Source: Amborella trichopoda (taxonomy: Eukaryota; Streptophyta; Magnoliopsida; Amborellales; Amborellaceae). From it: a DNA stretch of 64,000 nucleotides. The position numbers and the translations under genes are program-made. The first letter of the stretch is position 1. Each line of letters begins with the position of its first letter. Below the pieces are notes generated by a model, which was not told the DNA's origin, made no database searches, and saw nothing but the letters and a program-made list of their open reading frames with translations. The stretch is taken from positions 1,260,170-1,324,169 of the forward strand of contig NW_006497083.1 in the NCBI RefSeq assembly GCF_000471905.2, in the 5' to 3' direction. This document shows positions 23,766 through 35,640 of this stretch, in pieces.

Positions 23766-24021
23766 TAACAAAGAAAATCGTCCAAGGGCCAAAACATCTC
23801 TGGCCAAAGGGTCCCCACTAGCTGGGTCATCTGGAGGTTCGGTTGACATGGAATGGTAAGCCCTCCACGAGGCAGCCTATCAGCATGCTCTCCCATAAAA
23901 CAGACTCCAGCAGAATGGGAAAAAACATCTGTTGAGAGTGAGGATTTAAAAGATGAACTTCGGTGGCAAAGTTTTCATTCTGAATATTGCACTTTTCACT
24001 TCTCTCAAAGCATAACATCTG

Positions 24022-24032
24022 TCGGGGCAAGT
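24022..24032 (+). promoter_or_regulatory. Element F polypurine tract
   Basis: TCGGGGCAAGT lies immediately before the proposed LTR start. It would prime plus-strand cDNA. The GGGGCAA core is shared with the tract of C at 60897-60909. Confidence 0.55.
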
Positions 24033-26037
24033 TGTTGTACATCATTTTTTACGTACTAATGACCATCACACGAATAAGGAGAGAGTCAGTGACAACTCGG
24101 TCTTGTTAGCACTCAAGACACTTATAGACCAAGGTAGTACTGAAAAATAAGCCTCGAACTGCACAACTTGGGAATTGTGCTATCACACAAAGAAAAGACC
24201 TTACAATTATAGCCCTATAATAGCGGCTTTAGAGCAGTGTCACACCACCTCCATCGCATTCAGAACATCGAAAAATCCCTGAGGATCAAATTTGGTCTCA
24301 ATCGAACCACCCAAAAGGGGTCTACGCCCAAATTGCCTCAAAACATGTTGGTTTTACACTATCGCGGTGCGACTTCACTGAACCAGTCCCCAATCACGGA
24401 GACTAGAACATCGCATCTCAAGAGGAACTTCAAGGACCCATAACACCTTCGTCTAGAACTAGAAAAAGCTCAAATTTGGACATGGTCTAGATCATGACAA
24501 CCCCTTCATTTTGACTTAGCGAATGTACCATGACGCGACCCATAGTAAAACTTTTACCAGAAAGAAGGTGAGCACAAAACCAGAAAACTCAGGGTTTTAA
24601 GAAGAAGACCTCTCTAGCCTCGTGAACCACAACTCGAGATCTGCGCATTAGATCATCGTGAAAATGAGTTCAATGCAACCATCTTGCGGAGAGCTGCAAA
24701 TTGGTATAACTGTTGTACCTCATCTAAGGCTCGATAAGCACAAGTCCCAAGGTTACAGGAAAAGCAAATCAGCTCGGTTGTCGGAATCCCCTTTTTCGAA
24801 GACCTCCCAAATTAGGAAATGCCACAAACGGAGACCAAATAAATCAAACTTGGTGCAAAACGACTATGATAGTCTCCTCTTTCATCTACAAACTAAGATA
24901 AGGACTCAAAACATCACAGGTCAAATGACATTAGCGACCGAAGTTCATGAATTTGGCCGGATTTCTAGCCCATGGGAAAAGGTTGTCTTAACATGATTAA
25001 AGGGCATAAATATGCTCAGGATCGTACAAGCATTGAGGATATAATGGAAAATTGACTGAACCATCGCTACAATTTTTCGAGAATGCTTCGAAGACCTGAA
25101 AATGGCGGAAGGACCCTCAAGCAAGGATGGTTTCGTCATTAACATAAAACATTTTAGGGGCATTTTGGACATTGTACCTAATTTCAGTTTTTTTTCGAAT
25201 TTCTTTAATTGTATTTAAGCTTGATTTTTTAGCGTTCACCCCTGTTTGGTGACTTCTCTATATAAACAAGCTAAAGTCACTTGTAAAAAGGGCGGATTAT
25301 TCTTCACTCAAATTAGAAGCATAACGCTCGTTTTCACTCGTCTTTTGCTTCTAAACCCTTGATCCCCCCGAGAGGGGAGAAAAACCTTTTAGAGAGAGAA
25401 AAATGTCTCTAAGTGCACGAACCCATTCCTCTCAGAGAGAGAAAATACCTATGAGCATGCAGACCCATTCTCTTTCTTTACTAAGCCGAGTCACATCTCG
25501 AGCTCTCTCTCTCTCTCTTAATCTACACGTTATCTGCCCCACGCAGCAACCTGCATCTGCGATAGATGTGCTATCCCAATTGAGCCCACCCCCTCGGGTG
25601 CTCTCACACCCTTCCATCGGTTAGCCAGTCTCTTCGAGGGAAATGTTATGGGGAGGGATAATTGAGCACCATCACGATTGCAAGCACAAGAGAGAGAGAG
25701 AGAGAGAAAGAGAGATGCTTCGAAAGCCTGAAGAGAGTCCCCGTCCAAACCGCACTGGCAGACAGCCGGAGGGCTTCGTGACTGTTTCAAGAGGGAGAAT
25801 CGCCCGAGTACGTCCCCCGAGCCCCAAACGACGAGGTAAGCGTATGAACGTACCCCCATCGTAAAATATCTCTCATTGTTGGTACCTATCCGCACTCAGA
25901 AGTGCCCACGCACACACACCGGCAAGAGCTTCGCACGCATGGATCCTTCGTGGTTGTTCGAGAGAGGGTTTTCTCCACTGCGAGAATACGCTTCCGTTCG
26001 CACGAGGACCGACAGGAAAACCATGCCTTGAACAACA
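24033..26037 (+). repeat. Element F 3' LTR (about 2005 bp)
   Basis: It starts TGTTGTACATC and ends AACAACA, where C-type leader sequence begins abruptly (26038). A TATA box, TATATAAA, at 25259-25266 is followed by a CT/GA-rich transcribed part with GA runs at 25688-25716. There is no second copy in the window to confirm the ends, so limits are inferred from the tract on the left and the breakpoint on the right. Confidence 0.55.
25259..25266 (+). promoter_or_regulatory. TATA box in F LTR
   Basis: TATATAAA in the context CTCTATATAAACAAG, about 770 bases before the LTR end. It is a strong plant-type promoter core and fixes the plus orientation of this LTR. Confidence 0.6.
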
Positions 26038-26340
26038 CCCAGTTCCAAACTTAGACCCTCTTTAGGTCTAAGCCAAGACTTGTACCCATCTAGTTTAGAT
26101 CCCAGTCTAGGTCTTAGCCTAAGTCTTAGTATAGAGTCACCTCTAAAGCTAGACTAGGCTTATTCTAGTTCACGATCTAAACCAAAACCCATCGATCTAG
26201 TGAGATTCATCCGGTCTAGTCCTAGCCTAGGTCTTAGTTTAAGGTTTCGCCCCTAGAACCAGACTAGGTTCTATCATAAGTTGTCGAGTTTAGATCTCAC
26301 CCTAAGTCTAGATTCAAGAACCGGGTCAAAGAGAGTCACC
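26038..26340 (+). other. Element C leader fragment
   Basis: About 300 bases matching the gag-proximal leader of A and B (CTAG- and CTTAG-rich). The rest of the leader, the primer site and 5' LTR are cut off by F. Noncoding. Confidence 0.65.
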
Positions 26341-28400
26341 ATGTCGGTTACCCAAGGTGACCATGATGATTATTCTACAACCGACTCCAAACCTAATCTT
26401 TAAAAACATAAAGTCTAGTATGCCGCAATCCCATGTGATTATGGCAAGAACCCAAGTTTGTCCTTTTTTCAGTGTTCAAGTCTTCAATTAGAGGCAGATT
26501 CCCAAGGATCAGCTCATAATCTTGAGATTTTTGTGGACCGAAAAGCTAGCTTTGCCTGAAAGAATCTAAATTGTCAAGGGGTTCGATCTGTGTGGATCGA
26601 AAAGCTAGCTCTGTCCATAACTCGAACCAAGATAACCCTGAGGCACGACGGTCTCGAAACCAAGACCCACCTAGGTCTAAGGGATCTGACCCGACCTTAA
26701 GTCACCATAGTACTGCTCATGATAACCTGAATGTCAAGTGAAACAGAGGTATCTATTTGAATCGACCTTAGGTGATGTAGGTGTCCAAGCTGCTCTCCAA
26801 AGTTTTGTTGACCGGGGCTACACTGTTCACACCCTAGCACATGTGTCGATCCCAAACCAACTTAGTGCTATAAGACAACTGATAGGACAATTGAGTCAAC
26901 CGATTCTTCAATCAGTCCCAGTAATCCATCCGGTCCAACAGACCATGCAATTTCGGCAGCCTGTGGTAACACCTATGGGTCAATACGTCCCTCAGGCCCA
27001 AGTATACTAAACAACCCCGATGACTGTGGCTCATCAACCTCAGGTCCATACGACCAATACATACCCCAAGCCTTGACTCTTTAGTCTACACTTAGGAAGC
27101 CACCAACCGGTTGGCCTACCGTCATGTTGAATTCCCAATACGAAGGTACCATGAAAACAATGCAAGACATGCTTATAAGAATGGGCATTCACGAACCCCC
27201 GAAAGCCAATGTTCATGAGACCCTCGTAGGCATGGAGGACGTTTCATTCGGATTCTTCATCCCAGAATTTCAAAACAAGTTCAACGGGAAGAGCGATCTA
27301 GATAACCATGTTAACGCATACCTCCTCTCCGTTCGAGCTTTGAGAGAAAGACCAAATCAATTGAAGGTCATATTTCACAAAAATTGTTCGGCGAGGCTCT
27401 GAACTGGCATCGAAGAATGATCTGCACTCAACCGCACATCACTCTAAATGAAATGTTCAATCTATTCATCTCTCACTACCATGGATTGACAGCAAGGCCT
27501 CTCTCCCTAAGCGAACTCAGTGCAGCAAAACATAATCTAGGAGAAGGACTTCATCAATCGATTCTGTGAGGAGGCAATGCAGGTCATTGAAAGTCCAATC
27601 ACAATCCCGGCCAAGATCTCCATGGCCTTAGAAAGTGTCGCTCCCGAATACAAGACCTTCTTCAGCCAAGCTCTTAGCCCCTACTCTTTCGACTCCATGA
27701 TTGAGAGGGTGGCACGCCACGATAGGGCTAGAGGAACACCTCTCGGCACTAGACCCGAGAACGAATCCATAACCACTCACCAAAACAAGATAAATAAGAA
27801 CAATAATAACCACAACAAGGGGAATACTTCTGGTCAGGTTAATAAAATTATCATTAACATGCCGACTTGAGGTTTAGCTACTCAGCGCAAGCATTAGAAC
27901 CAAAACCAAAGGGGTCGTCCTAGAGCCAACACTCAAAATAGCAATAAAATGCACGATGATAATTTCACTCCTTTCCAAGACCCATAAGAAAAAGTGCTTG
28001 AATTACTCATGTCCAAAGATATGGTTTACCTCCCAGCACAATCTGAGCCACCATTCAAAGTCACAGATAAGAGAAAATGATGCAAATGGAACCGAAATCA
28101 TGCACACGATACCAAAAATTGCTATCATTTGAAACGGGTTATTCAAGGGTTGATCGATAAGGGGACATCACTGTCCCACCGAAAAATCAGCCTGTTGAAT
28201 AGCTTAATCAAAAGATGTGTATCTTCAAAATCAAAAATATGGTCACAACAGCCGAAAAGACGGAAGCACAAGACAACCCGAAAGGGAACGTTGTCATTCA
28301 CATGATCGAAAATGGAGATGAAGAAGAAGAACTGACTCAATTCATATTCCTATGTGGTCACCACCTCTAAGACCTGTTGGATCTTCTAAAAGGAAACCCT
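26341..28400 (+). pseudogene. Element C gag
   Basis: It starts with CACCATG and MSVTQGDHDDYSTTDSKPN, as in A and B, then meets a stop. Further pieces: 26738-27010 (GVQAALQSFVDRGYTVHTLA; HPVQQTMQF), 27124-27402 (KTMQDMLIRMGIHEPP; GFFIPEFQNKFNGKSDLDNH), 27384-27569 (GEALNWHRRM), 27577-27870 (KISMALESVAPEYKTFFSQA; SFDSMIERVARHDRARGTPL) and a zinc-knuckle-like CKWNRNHAHDTKNC near 28080-28125. At least four frame changes or stops. The gag core matches the retrotransposon gag family. Confidence 0.83.
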
Positions 28401-29530
28401 TCACCTCAAATCCTCAACAATCCACCTAAGTAGGGCCAATATGATGAGGATGATATATTAGATATTGATGTGGTCCGAATCATTGAGAAGGGATCATCCT
28501 CCAATCAGGTGGCCACTGCCCCAAAGTTCCCCATTACTCTCGCAAGGGTGGACCCTATTGAACTTCAGACAAGTGAAGTAGACTCCTTGACCCGAAGAGT
28601 CTGAGTTTTCAAGCCCATCCGATTGATGGCCGATAGCCTTGAGGAGAGAATACGAAGAACCTCTGAGCCCAAGCAGCCGACGAATACCATGACTCATGAA
28701 CCTACCCCATAAATAATCCCAAAGATCCGAAACCACGTACGATCTACCGGCTCATCTCGAGAAGATCCAGACTCATTCTCTATCTTGGAGTTGCTCAATA
28801 ACTCACCAACGCATAGGGCTGAGATTAAGAAATTCCTTGCCAAGACGAACATTCCGAGCAACACACAACCAGATGAGTTATGCGGAATGATAACCGGCTG
28901 ATGGCACCAACACCGCTCGTGTTCACGGACGATGACATCCTGACCAACTTCAACCACTTTCACATCCAACCATTGCACATCACCGTTTCAATGCAAGGGT
29001 ATGAGATACAGAGGGTACTTGTTGACAATGGGACATCCTTAAACATGTGCCCTATGAAAATGGTGAAGAAAATAGGCGAGAGTTTGGATAATTTCGCGTC
29101 GTGTCAGCTCAATATCGCTGCATACGATGGGACCAAAAGATAAACTAAAGGCATATTGCCTCTCACTCTTAAGATTGGCCCTATCATCCAAGTGATAAAG
29201 TTTTATGTCTTGGATATAAAACCCCCAGTCAAAATGCTTTTAGGAAGGCCATGGCTGCATGAAAGTCTTGTGGTGGCCTCTACACTTCATCAATGCCTTA
29301 AATTTCCAACTAAGAATGGTGTCACTAAGGTATTTGCTAAAATTTCTTCTCTTTCAAGCTTTAATATAGATAACGGAAAGCTAACCGTGGGAGTCGAGCT
29401 CGGTGAAATCCCGCTTGTTTTTTTCAAGCAAGCTAATTTTGCCACCTTACACCTAGAGGCCAGCGACCCTGTTCCTCAAATTCTACAAACTTCTAAATTG
29501 ATGAAAGACATCTTCCAATGTCAACATTGA
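28401..29530 (+). pseudogene. Element C protease region
   Basis: The linker piece near 28780-28850 (SILELLNNSPTHRAEIKK) matches those of A and B. The protease follows in two pieces: 28880-29143 with RVLVDNGTSLNMCPMKMVKK (DNG active site) and 29156-29530 with FYVLDIKPPVKMLLGRPWLH and ASTLHQCLKFPTKNG. The two are in the same frame, separated by one stop near 29142, so this protease is nearly intact apart from that stop. Confidence 0.83.
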
Positions 29531-30153
29531 TACGGTTTTGGGTCCCTCGAGGCTTAGCACGTGCTCTTCTCTCAAGGCTTCCAACCAGGCCAAAGTTTGA
29601 GAACTCAAAGGCAAGGCGTAACAGAGGCAATCTCTGAATCACCCCAAGCCAAAATCTAAAATGGCGATCGAAGGAGACTCGGGTGTTCTCTCACCTTATT
29701 TCAAAGCCGGATGAAGACTTCATACCATCCGGGCTTCGTATTTAGAGGCATTCAAAGCGTCAATCGTCTTGATGCCCGTCCTTCAGAATGGCCAAAGGTG
29801 ATCCTTAATTTCCCAATGGTGAAGGTATCTCCTCCCACACCTCAACACACATAAGAACTAAGAATTGAAGACCTTTTTGCTAACCTGAACTTGAGCGTAT
29901 ACACAATTGGCTCTAACACAATCAATCGTGCTCATTTTCCTGTTTGAACCTAGGGATGGAATTGGTCAATCACTCCCCTATCTTGAGAATCGCTGAAAGC
30001 ATACCAACGACACCTTCAAGTTCTGGTTCCAAAAAACAGATAGGTACAGGGTGATTAGGTGCCACCTAACCACCGTGGTGTTCAGACCCCAACATATCTC
30101 TTGCGAGTCTCATAAGGGATACCTCATGTGACATTTCAAAAACCAGTGAAAAT
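29531..30153 (+). other. Element C protease-RT spacer
   Basis: This matches the spacers of A, B and D (for example a degraded MKTSYHPGFVFRGIQS near 29710-29760). Only short broken frames; no named domain. Confidence 0.55.
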
Positions 30154-31690
30154 TTGGAACATGATAAAAATGATAATAAGGAAAAAGCATTTTCAAGAAT
30201 GGCAAACACTCAAGATAGCCCATTAATGGTGAAAAACACTCAAGATGACAAATCAGATAACCTGAATGAAGATCAAGAGAACCAAGAGTCCGAAGAAATC
30301 CCTCAACCTGTGGAACTCTCTTCCCATGTTGAGCAGTTCAAGAAGAGATTTGATGATGACCCAACAACTACCATCGAAGAGACAATCGATGTCAACCTAG
30401 GACCTAAGGTTAACCAAGATTGGAGCCTCCCTATCTCTTGAGGAGGGGAAAAACATGATTTCCTTTCTCAAGAAATATTGTGATGTTTTGCTTGATCATA
30501 CGATGATATGCCAGGGTTAGATTCCACATTGGCGCAACATCACCTAAGATTCAACGAATAGGCAAGGCCAGTAAGGCAGAAAATCTGACATCAAAAGACC
30601 CACCTTGAGCTCAAAATGAACGAAGAAATCGTTAAACTGCTCAAAGTAAAATTCATTATCCTGGTCGATTACTCAGAATGTTGGCCAACATAGTGCTTGT
30701 ACCCAAGAAAGATAGGAGGATCCAAGCGTGTGTCGACTACAGAGACCTCAACAAGGCATGTTCCAAAGACAATTTCCTGTTACCAAATATAGATGCCTTG
30801 GTCAACAACATTGCGGGGCACGAGATGTTGTCATTCATGGACGGTTTCTCAAGTTACAACTAGATCCTCATGGCAGAAGAAAACCAGACTAACACATCAT
30901 TCATAATGCAATGAGAAGCCTACTGCTACTGTGTCATGCCCTTTGACCTAAAAAATGCAGGGGAAACTTATCAACAGGCAATCACTACCATCTTCCACTA
31001 CTTAATGCATACCATTATGGAAGATTGCGTCGATGACATCTTGGTCATGTCAAAGACCAGGTCCGATCACCTTACTAACCTGAGAACCATTTTTGAAAGA
31101 CTCTGGAAACATCAACTCAACTCAATCCACAAAAATGTGCGATTAGAGTTGAATCTGGCAAATTACTAGGCATTGAGGTGGACCCGTCCAAAATACAAGC
31201 CATCACTAAAATACCCTCTTCAAAACATCATAGAAACCCATGGGTTTCAAGGTCGCATATAAGTCATAAGGCATTTTATCTCACAATTGGCAAAGAATTG
31301 TGCACCTTCAATAGACTCCTTAAGAAAGATACCCCATTCATATGGGACAAGGAATGCCAAGAGGCATTCGACCAAATCAATGAGTACCTCACCAAACCTT
31401 CCATCCTGAGTCCTCCTAATCAAGATAAACCCTTGTTCCTATACATATATGTGAAAAACAAAAGTATGGGGGGAATGTTAGGACAATACCATGACCATGG
31501 AAAAGAACAAACTATGTATTACATCTGCAAAACCACGGTCGACTACGAGATGAGATACAAGATGTGGAGAAGCATAGCTTAATGCTTGAATGGGCTATGA
31601 AGAAATTAAGACACTATCTCTTATGTCACAGAATCAAGCTCCTCTCAATAATAGATCCACTCAATTACCTATTGGAGGGATGAGTCGGTA
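30154..31690 (+). pseudogene. Element C reverse transcriptase and RNase H
   Basis: Pieces: 30154-30441 (MANTQDSPLMVKNTQDDKSD; SSHVEQFKKRFDDDPTTTIE), a broken RT N-terminus (30442-30677), 30678-30863 (ANIVLVPKKDRRIQACVDYR; SFMDGFSSYN then stop), 30936-31169 (TIMEDCVDDILVMSKTRSDH) and 31178-31582 (RNase H, with GKEQTMYYICKTTVDYEMRY). The catalytic box reads CVDD in place of YVDD. Several stops and shifts; inactive. Confidence 0.87.
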
Positions 31691-31713
31691 ATAGACGTTT
31701 AGCAAAATGAAGA

Positions 31714-32303
31714 ATGTTATTGAGAGACTTCAAGATCGAATATATCACTCAAAAATCGGTCAAAGGACAAGTCATTGCTAACTATTTAGCTGTACACGCA
31801 CTACCAGATAACACTCTCGCTAACACAGATCTCCCTAATGAGGACTTCTTCAAAATTGATGACTCAATTTGGGAGCTATACTTCGACGGTGCAAGAAATG
31901 GATACGGGTCAGGTCTAGGGGTTATACTATGCTCACTCGAGAAGATTTTAATCCCAACAGGCATCAGATTGAATTTCTCATGTACCAATAACATTGCTTC
32001 ACACGAAGCATTGATAGTCGAACTGGGGCATGCCATGGAACTGAAGATCCAGTAAATACGAGTCATTAGTGACTCCTTGCTCGTCATAAACCAAGTTTCA
32101 GAGATTTGGAAGGTTAAAGAAGAAAATATCAAACCTATCAAGAAAATGTGGAAAATATGAAAAAATATTATAAGCAGATCACCTTCTAGCATGTAACTAG
32201 GGAAAACAATTGGTTCATCGACACCCTTTCAACCCTTGCTTTGATGGTCGACATTCCTTTAGAATTCAACATGCTGCTATTTTACATTAGGCTCAAGCAT
32301 GAC
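31714..32303 (+). pseudogene. Element C second RNase H, cut by E
   Basis: The piece 31714-32055 holds FKIEYITQKSVKGQVI, IWELYFDGARNGYGSGLGVI and HEALIVELGHAMELKIQ. After a stop near 32055 it continues with RVISDSLLVINQV (Gly to Ser change next to the catalytic Asp) and ENNWFIDTLSTLA up to about 32245. The linker to integrase is broken at 32303 by the LTR of E. Confidence 0.83.
32299..32303. repeat. Target-site copy left of E
   Basis: ATGAC lies directly before the LTR of E. The right partner at 57140-57144 is ATGTC, a 4 of 5 match as expected for an old insertion. Confidence 0.6.
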
Positions 32304-33045
32304 TGTCACGACCCCGCCCGCTGGCCCCATACCGTACAAACCGGTGGGTGACAGAGTGCGGGAGCGCGACAAGAGGTGGCAAACGCCACTCAGGTGGGAG
32401 TGGCTTAACGCATATAAAGGTGGAATTCAGAGCAAACCACGACGAAAATTAATATCCAATCAATAAGACAGATATAATCCGAAAACATAGCCATTTCATT
32501 AACATTCGTTATGAAAAAAAAAAAAATCTTTTACAATCAGTTTAAGGCACTACTGGCCCACAAAATATAGAGTTACATAAGATGGCACAGCCACTAAACA
32601 CCTACTATGAAAAGCTTCTGTAGAATCCTTTCTCCAAACTCCAAGTTTTATTCCTCCGCCACATAGCTCAGCTACCTGATCTTCAGATCACAGACTATCA
32701 CTCTACAGTCATGGGAAAGAAATGGAATGAGCTAACAGCCTAGTAAGCAAATCTACACCTTTGCATTCCTGTTTAAAAACGATAACAGTAAGTAATAGTG
32801 TTCACCATTTACACAAGGATGGCAAAAAGTTCCATTATTCATGCCCTTCAGTACTTTAACCGTATAAGAATAAATACAGTTCAATTATCAGAAACCTGCA
32901 GTGTATAAGTCATCAATCATTTCATCTTTAGCAGAACGGAAAGGCCAGCAGTTCACAATTTCACAAAATAGAAGCTAGAAGAGCGTACTCCTGAAATTGA
33001 AATTCCATCGATTAGGTCAAGCCAATCCTGTAACTCGGAACCTCT
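32304..33045 (-). repeat. Element E 3' LTR, distal piece (742 bp)
   Basis: The plus strand starts TGTCACGACCCC and is collinear with 54050-54793. It is cut at 33045 by D, and the remainder resumes at 47184. In the sense of E this is the end (R-U5 side) of its 3' LTR. Confidence 0.88.
33041..33045. repeat. Target-site duplication of D, left copy
   Basis: CCTCT lies directly before TGTAGAC. The other copy is 47184-47188. The continuous form of the target (GAACCTCTACC) is seen in the other LTR of E near 54791-54801. Confidence 0.95.
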
Positions 33046-33351
33046 TGTAGACACCCCATTTTAAATCTGGCAAATTATATGGTTTCTTGGACTCTTAGGA
33101 CCACACATAACCTAGTAAACCCAAATCCATAATTCGCATAGCCTACCCTGTGACCCAGATCCACTTTGCCTGCCCAGAACCCTGTAGAAACTCTGATTTG
33201 ACCCAGATTTTTGTAAATGTTCTATTTTACCAAAACAATCATTAAAAATAGTGAAAAAAGCTTTTTAAACCCAAGTGTTTTTTGAGAGCTTCATAAGAGG
33301 CTAAGGAACACACCAAAAGTTAAAAATTTCAATTTTGACCAAGTTTGACTT

Positions 33352-33458
33352 CGATGACACTGGCAATGTCGCCCAGCCTAGATTGGGCGACACACCTAGT
33401 GTCAGCCAGATTTGGGCGACACTACCAGTGTCACCCAGACGACACCACCCGGTCGCCC
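33352..33458. repeat. Four 23-bp palindromes in D 5' LTR
   Basis: Copies are 33352-33374, 33385-33407, 33414-33436 and about 33437-33458. The third has arms GGGCGACAC and GTGTCACCC. Confidence 0.82.
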
Positions 33459-33633
33459 AAAACATGTTTTCCCAAATTCAATTTTTTTGATTTTTTACCC
33501 CTTTTAGATGTTTTTTACCTACTTTTGTGGGTGACACTAGGCGTGTCGCCAGATCCGTGACCCTCAAAATGACACCTTTGACTGGGGGAATGATGGTTAC
33601 AAGGGAATATCCTTCCCAACAGATTTTGACCCC

Positions 33634-33639
33634 TATAAA
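33634..33639 (+). promoter_or_regulatory. TATA-like box in D 5' LTR
   Basis: TATAAA in CCCCTATAAAGCATC. The 3' LTR has CTATGAAG at the same place, so only the 5' copy keeps the box. Confidence 0.55.
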
Positions 33640-34202
33640 GCATCTTTTTGTGGGCAATTAAAGGGGGATAGAGGTTGAAACCTTAAAGAGATTAGAAACC
33701 CTAGAGATAACTTCAGGAACCCTAGACTCCTGAGACCCTAACCTTTAAAACATAGACATAAGGCACAACAACCCTAGATCAAAACTATTTCTAGGGCACA
33801 AAAACCCTTTAGCTGGAGAGACTTGTTGGTCAACATCCCATTCAGAGAGACAAAAGAGGACCGGTTCCGATATAGGCAAGCCCTAGAAGGCTCAGGAGTT
33901 TCGGGCCATCTGCTTAGTTCGGTATCATTTCCTTCAATTTTACTTCTTCTTATTTATTGCTGCATTTTATTTTGATTTTTTGATTTGCTTAAAAATCGTA
34001 TTTTGTAATGTCTTGGATCATGCTACCCCTGCCACTGATATGAGAGCAGATTTGCTCATTTCTGACTAAATCTGACCTCAGATTTGAATTCGATTTATCC
34101 CACTTTCTTTAACAATATATTTATTTCATTTTCATCCTTTTAAGGTATTATATCCGAGAGATCTTTTTCATAAGATATGTCAAATTTTCATCGTAAACAG
34201 TT

Positions 34203-34220
34203 TGGCGCCCCACGAAGTAT
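34203..34220 (+). promoter_or_regulatory. Element D primer-binding site
   Basis: TGGCGCCCCACGAAGTAT begins three bases after the LTR end. The first ten bases match the A site closely; the rest has drifted. Confidence 0.8.
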
Positions 34221-35640
34221 TGAGCTCGATCAAAGTGCCAAAATATGGTCTTTATTCACTGTTTTTCACTGATTTCAGTCACAAAAGATACAAAACGTCT
34301 GCTGTGATCAGGATCCATGGTTCAATGCTGTGGAACCCTACATTTTTTAGGCGACACCAATAGTGTCGTTTGGGCGACACCACTAGTGCCGCCCAAATCC
34401 AGTCCCCGTGTTGCTCAAATTTAAAAGTTTCTAATTCTTATGAAACTTTATAGATATTCTCTAGGGTCTCTCTTGTGACTTCTCAAAATATTTCAGATCA
34501 AAATAAAATTTTTAAAAATAACAAAAAATGATTTTACTCGATACAGATCAGTTCTATCTATAGTGTCTTGCTTTACTCTGTTTTCATTTATTACATCATA
34601 AATATTCTTTTTTCCTACCACTTTCAAGTTTATTGTAGAATTATTTCATAAATTTAAACAAAATAAAGTAAATAAAAAATAATTTTTTTGGGCGACCTAG
34701 CAGTGTCACCCATCCTGCCAGGGCAACACCAGTAATGTCGTCCGGGCGACACCACCCGTGTTGCCCAAATGCAGTGGTCCCAAAAAAATTACGAGACCCC
34801 ACAGGACTATTCCTGGAACTTTAGGAACCCTATTGACCAATTTTTTACTTAAAATAAAATTTTTAAAAATATAAAAAGAATATTTTTCTTCAAATAGGTC
34901 TGTCCTGTTCCTAGCTTTCTGATTTTATTTTAGTTGGTTAATTTTTATTGAAATCATGCTTTCCCTTCTTTCACCATGCTTAGTTTAATTGTCCTTCATC
35001 AAATATAAAAAGATAAAAAAAATTTTAAAAAAAATACATTGAAGCTTGCTTACACCCTCCCTGAACCGTGTCCCGTTTGAGTCATCCTCGGCTTGGGCCA
35101 CGCTAAACTTAGCACAGACTGTGTTTGGTCTTACTATTGTGACTGTACCATCTTAGGGGTTTCCTATCCCTTCATTTATACTGTGCTTTGAGCAAGTTTG
35201 CCTCGAAGCGCGCATCGCTAGGCGTAATCAGTGTTGAACGCTCATTTATTTTCTTTCTTGTTTTGTGTGCATTGCCTGCTTGTGACTTTAATTTTATTGT
35301 GTGCTTCTTTACACACTCCAGCACACACCGAACCAGGAATTCCCGAGAAACCAATAAACAAATATTTTGAAAACCCCTAAAATCCGAGTTAACGGTGTGA
35401 GGGGAACTTAGCTTTGAGAGTCGAGGCAGTTGGGATTCGCGTAACATTTAACTGTGAGCTTCCCTCTGTAATCCTTTGCCTCGAAGCAACTCCGCGTATA
35501 GTAGGATCAGGAGGACAAGACCTATGTTGGGACCTATATCATGTCGCATTTCAATAGTTAGGAACCCACTCTCAAACCAAGCCTAACTATAATCAATCTA
35601 GGTTAAACATTTTCGTATGATGTGCTTGTAGAGGTGTCAA
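34221..35640 (+). other. Element D untranslated leader (deleted form)
   Basis: It matches the LTR-proximal leader of B up to about 35620, then jumps to sequence within gag (GAGGTGTCAATCTAGCCC, equal to B near 16915). About 1.2 kb of the B arrangement, including the gag start and the 160-bp repeat, is absent. Five 23-bp palindromes lie at 34349-34394 and 34690-34766. Confidence 0.75.
34349..34766. repeat. Five 23-bp palindromes in D leader
   Basis: Copies are 34349-34371, 34372-34394 (abutting), 34690-34711, about 34720-34742 and 34744-34766, in two clusters as in the B leader. Confidence 0.8.

Larger units (their letters stand above)
20547..26037 (+). mobile_element. Element F: 3' end of a Tat-like LTR retrotransposon
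   Basis: Only a long 3' untranslated region (20547-24032) and a 3' LTR (24033-26037) are seen. Plus orientation is inferred from the polypurine tract 24022-24032 (TCGGGGCAAGT), the LTR start TGTTGTACATC, the TATA box at 25259-25266 and the LTR end AACAACA, followed at once by the leader of C. The tract resembles the GGGGCAA of C. The 5' part should lie left of the window beyond B. That 20547-22690 belongs to F is inference from continuity alone. Confidence 0.55.
26038..32303 (+). mobile_element. Element C, left part (leader to second RNase H)
   Basis: A Tat-type element of the same family as A, B and D, in plus orientation. It lacks a 5' LTR and primer site here because the LTR of F abuts the middle of its leader. 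It ends at 32303, where E is inserted, and resumes at 57140. The two edges fit together: 32230-32303 ends the RNase H-integrase linker and 57140 onward continues it, as in A near 1300-1200. The 5-bp flanks ATGAC (32299-32303) and ATGTC (57140-57144) are the likely target duplication of E with one change. Confidence 0.85.
33046..34199 (+). repeat. Element D 5' LTR (1154 bp)
   Basis: It runs from TGTAGACACCCC to CGTAAACA. It holds four 23-bp palindromes (33352-33458) and a TATA-like TATAAA at 33634-33639. The 3' LTR is 52 bp shorter and carries only two palindromes. Over the first 200 bases I counted roughly 25 to 30 differences from the 3' LTR by eye. Confidence 0.93.

Noticed and set aside
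25403..25895. Possible host gene near 25.4-25.9 kb
   Set aside because: Short overlapping frames lie in CT/GA-rich sequence downstream of the TATA box in the F LTR; no domain is visible.
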